DNA of 6,688 bases from CAVAWX01 sp963592385 (GTDB taxonomy: Bacteria; Actinomycetota; Coriobacteriia; Coriobacteriales; QAMH01), in the NCBI GenBank assembly GCA_963592385.1, contig CAVAWX010000090.1:1-6688 (forward strand), in the 5' to 3' direction. A model generated the notes under the pieces. The model had not been told where the DNA came from and did no database searches. It saw only the letters and a program-made list of their open reading frames with translations. Position numbers and translations under genes: made by a program. Positions 6,006 to 6,688 of this stretch are shown here, one piece after another. Numbering within the stretch: position 1 is the first letter of the stretch; the number at the start of each line of letters is the position of its first letter.

Positions 6006-6688
6006 TGGCCGGGGCGGGCGCTGCATACGATGCCGACGCGTTGGCGCGTGCGTTTGCGCCCGCGCTCGAGACCGACGACGCCGGTTTCCCGGTGGCTTTC
6101 GGCGGCGTGGCCCTCGCGCGAAAGGGGCGCCCGTCATTTGTTGTGCTGTGCGCGCCGGACGAGTCCGCGTCTTCTGCGGACATGGATTGGGAGGCCCTGG
6201 CGGCGCTTGTCTCCGAGGGCGTCAGCCTGCGCCTGCGCCTGCCCGTGCGCGCGCTTCCCCTGGCGCTCGCGCATCTGGAGCAGGCAGGCGCCGGTCCGGG
6301 GATGCCGACGGCGATCGTCTACCGCCTGAAAAGCCCCTTCTTCAAGACGGCGCAATCGACCCTGCACGAGACGGCGCAGCTCGTGCGCCGCGTGCGACCC
6401 GCTTCTCCGGTGGACGTGCTCGTGGGGCGCTACGTCGCGCCCGTGAAGCCCTCGGCGGGCCGCGAGCTCGTCGGCCGCACGATCGCCGTCGCCTGCGAGG
6501 CGGGCGCCCCTGCCAAGCTCGCGAACCTGCTGCGCGAAGCGGGCGCGCGCGTTTTCGAGCAGCCCGTCGCGGATGCTGCGGAGCCCCGTGGTGAAGAGGC
6601 CGCCGGCGCCGAGCCTGGCGATTCTGCGCGCTCTGCCGAACCGGCCGCGCCGCGCGCCGCCGCATCCACCTCTTTCACCTGCGACGCC
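6005..6688 (+). CDS. Partial protein resembling C-terminal SUMT region plus start of HemD (truncated by window end)
   Basis: The frame from ATG 6005 stays open for 228 codons to the window edge with G/C-rich third positions. It is coupled to pepC through TGATG but has no good ribosome binding site. From memory of the families, three stretches resemble the C-terminal half of uroporphyrinogen-III C-methyltransferase: AGFPVAFGGVA (26-36, compare the family AGIPvThRg), MDWEALAAL (60-68), and PTAIVYR (101-107) through STLHETAQLV (118-127) to DVLVGRYV (137-144). Residues 154-188 (ELVGRTIAVACEAG ... LLREAGARVFEQPV) resemble the opening of uroporphyrinogen-III synthase. The N-terminal SAM-binding half, with its GxGPGD motif, is absent, and the THR of the AGIPvThR motif is lost. 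An Ala/Pro/Glu-rich stretch (189-222) interrupts the HemD-like part. It may be a HemD with a vestigial methyltransferase module, or an unrelated protein. That it is a gene is well supported; its function is tentative. Confidence 0.6.
   Translation, partial: MAGAGAAYDADALARAFAPALETDDAGFPVAFGGVALARKGRPSFVVLCAPDESASSADMDWEALAALVSEGVSLRLRLPVRALPLALAHLEQAGAGPGMPTAIVYRLKSPFFKTAQSTLHETAQLVRRVRPASPVDVLVGRYVAPVKPSAGRELVGRTIAVACEAGAPAKLANLLREAGARVFEQPVADAAEPRGEEAAGAEPGDSARSAEPAAPRAAASTSFTCDA

Noticed and set aside
6030..6594. Alternative plus-strand frames at 6030-6329 and 6148-6594 as the gene after pepC
   Set aside because: They are Arg/Ala-rich without recognisable motifs, while the frame from 6005 is open through the whole region, has better third-position GC bias and overlaps the pepC stop.
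1..6688. CRISPR array, insertion sequence, tRNA, rRNA or prophage elements
   Set aside because: No regularly spaced identical repeats, transposase motifs, terminal inverted repeats or tRNA-like cloverleaf were seen. The TTCGAAA at 28-34 does not sit in a valid T-arm.

Overview
This window comes from a high-GC bacterium whose genes are all on the + strand, tightly packed, with strong G/C preference at third codon positions. The Ala-rich proteins, a serine-rich lipoprotein linker and Shine-Dalgarno-led starts fit an actinobacterium. I would guess class Coriobacteriia (Eggerthella, Slackia or Olsenella-like), but that is an inference from style only, since no rRNA or other marker gene is present.

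Layout: (1) 1-138 is an upstream region with a GAAA-tetraloop hairpin, two ATGCGC direct repeats and a TATATT -10-like box. (2) 139-993 encodes a lipoprotein amino-acid-binding protein. (3) 994-1187 is a regulatory intergenic region with a promoter-like pair, a stem-loop and a strong intrinsic terminator whose U-tract touches the ribosome binding site of the next gene. (4) 1188-2657 encodes an amino-acid ABC permease with an unusual N-terminal extracytoplasmic domain of roughly 170 residues and a repetitive cytoplasmic tail. (5) 2654-3445 encodes the polar amino-acid ABC ATPase, overlapping the permease gene by ATGA. (6) 3458-4444 encodes a DMT/EamA-family transporter. (7) 4445-4637 is a spacer with a perfect 12-bp palindrome and a -10-like box. 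(8) 4638-6005 encodes aminopeptidase C (PepC). (9) 6005 to the window end is a gene start overlapping the pepC stop (TGATG). Its product looks to me like the C-terminal half of a uroporphyrinogen-III methyltransferase joined to the beginning of a uroporphyrinogen-III synthase (HemD) domain, cut off by the window edge.

Working together: the binding protein captures an amino acid outside the membrane and delivers it to the permease/ATPase pair. The terminator between them would let the cell make much more binding protein than membrane complex, and may act as an attenuator. The DMT exporter and cytosolic PepC fit an amino-acid and peptide economy theme. The last gene belongs, if my reading is right, to tetrapyrrole metabolism.

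The points most worth a second look are the promoter-hairpin-terminator leader before the permease, the permease ectodomain fusion, and the apparently half-deleted methyltransferase-HemD protein. I see no CRISPR array, transposase, tRNA or rRNA.
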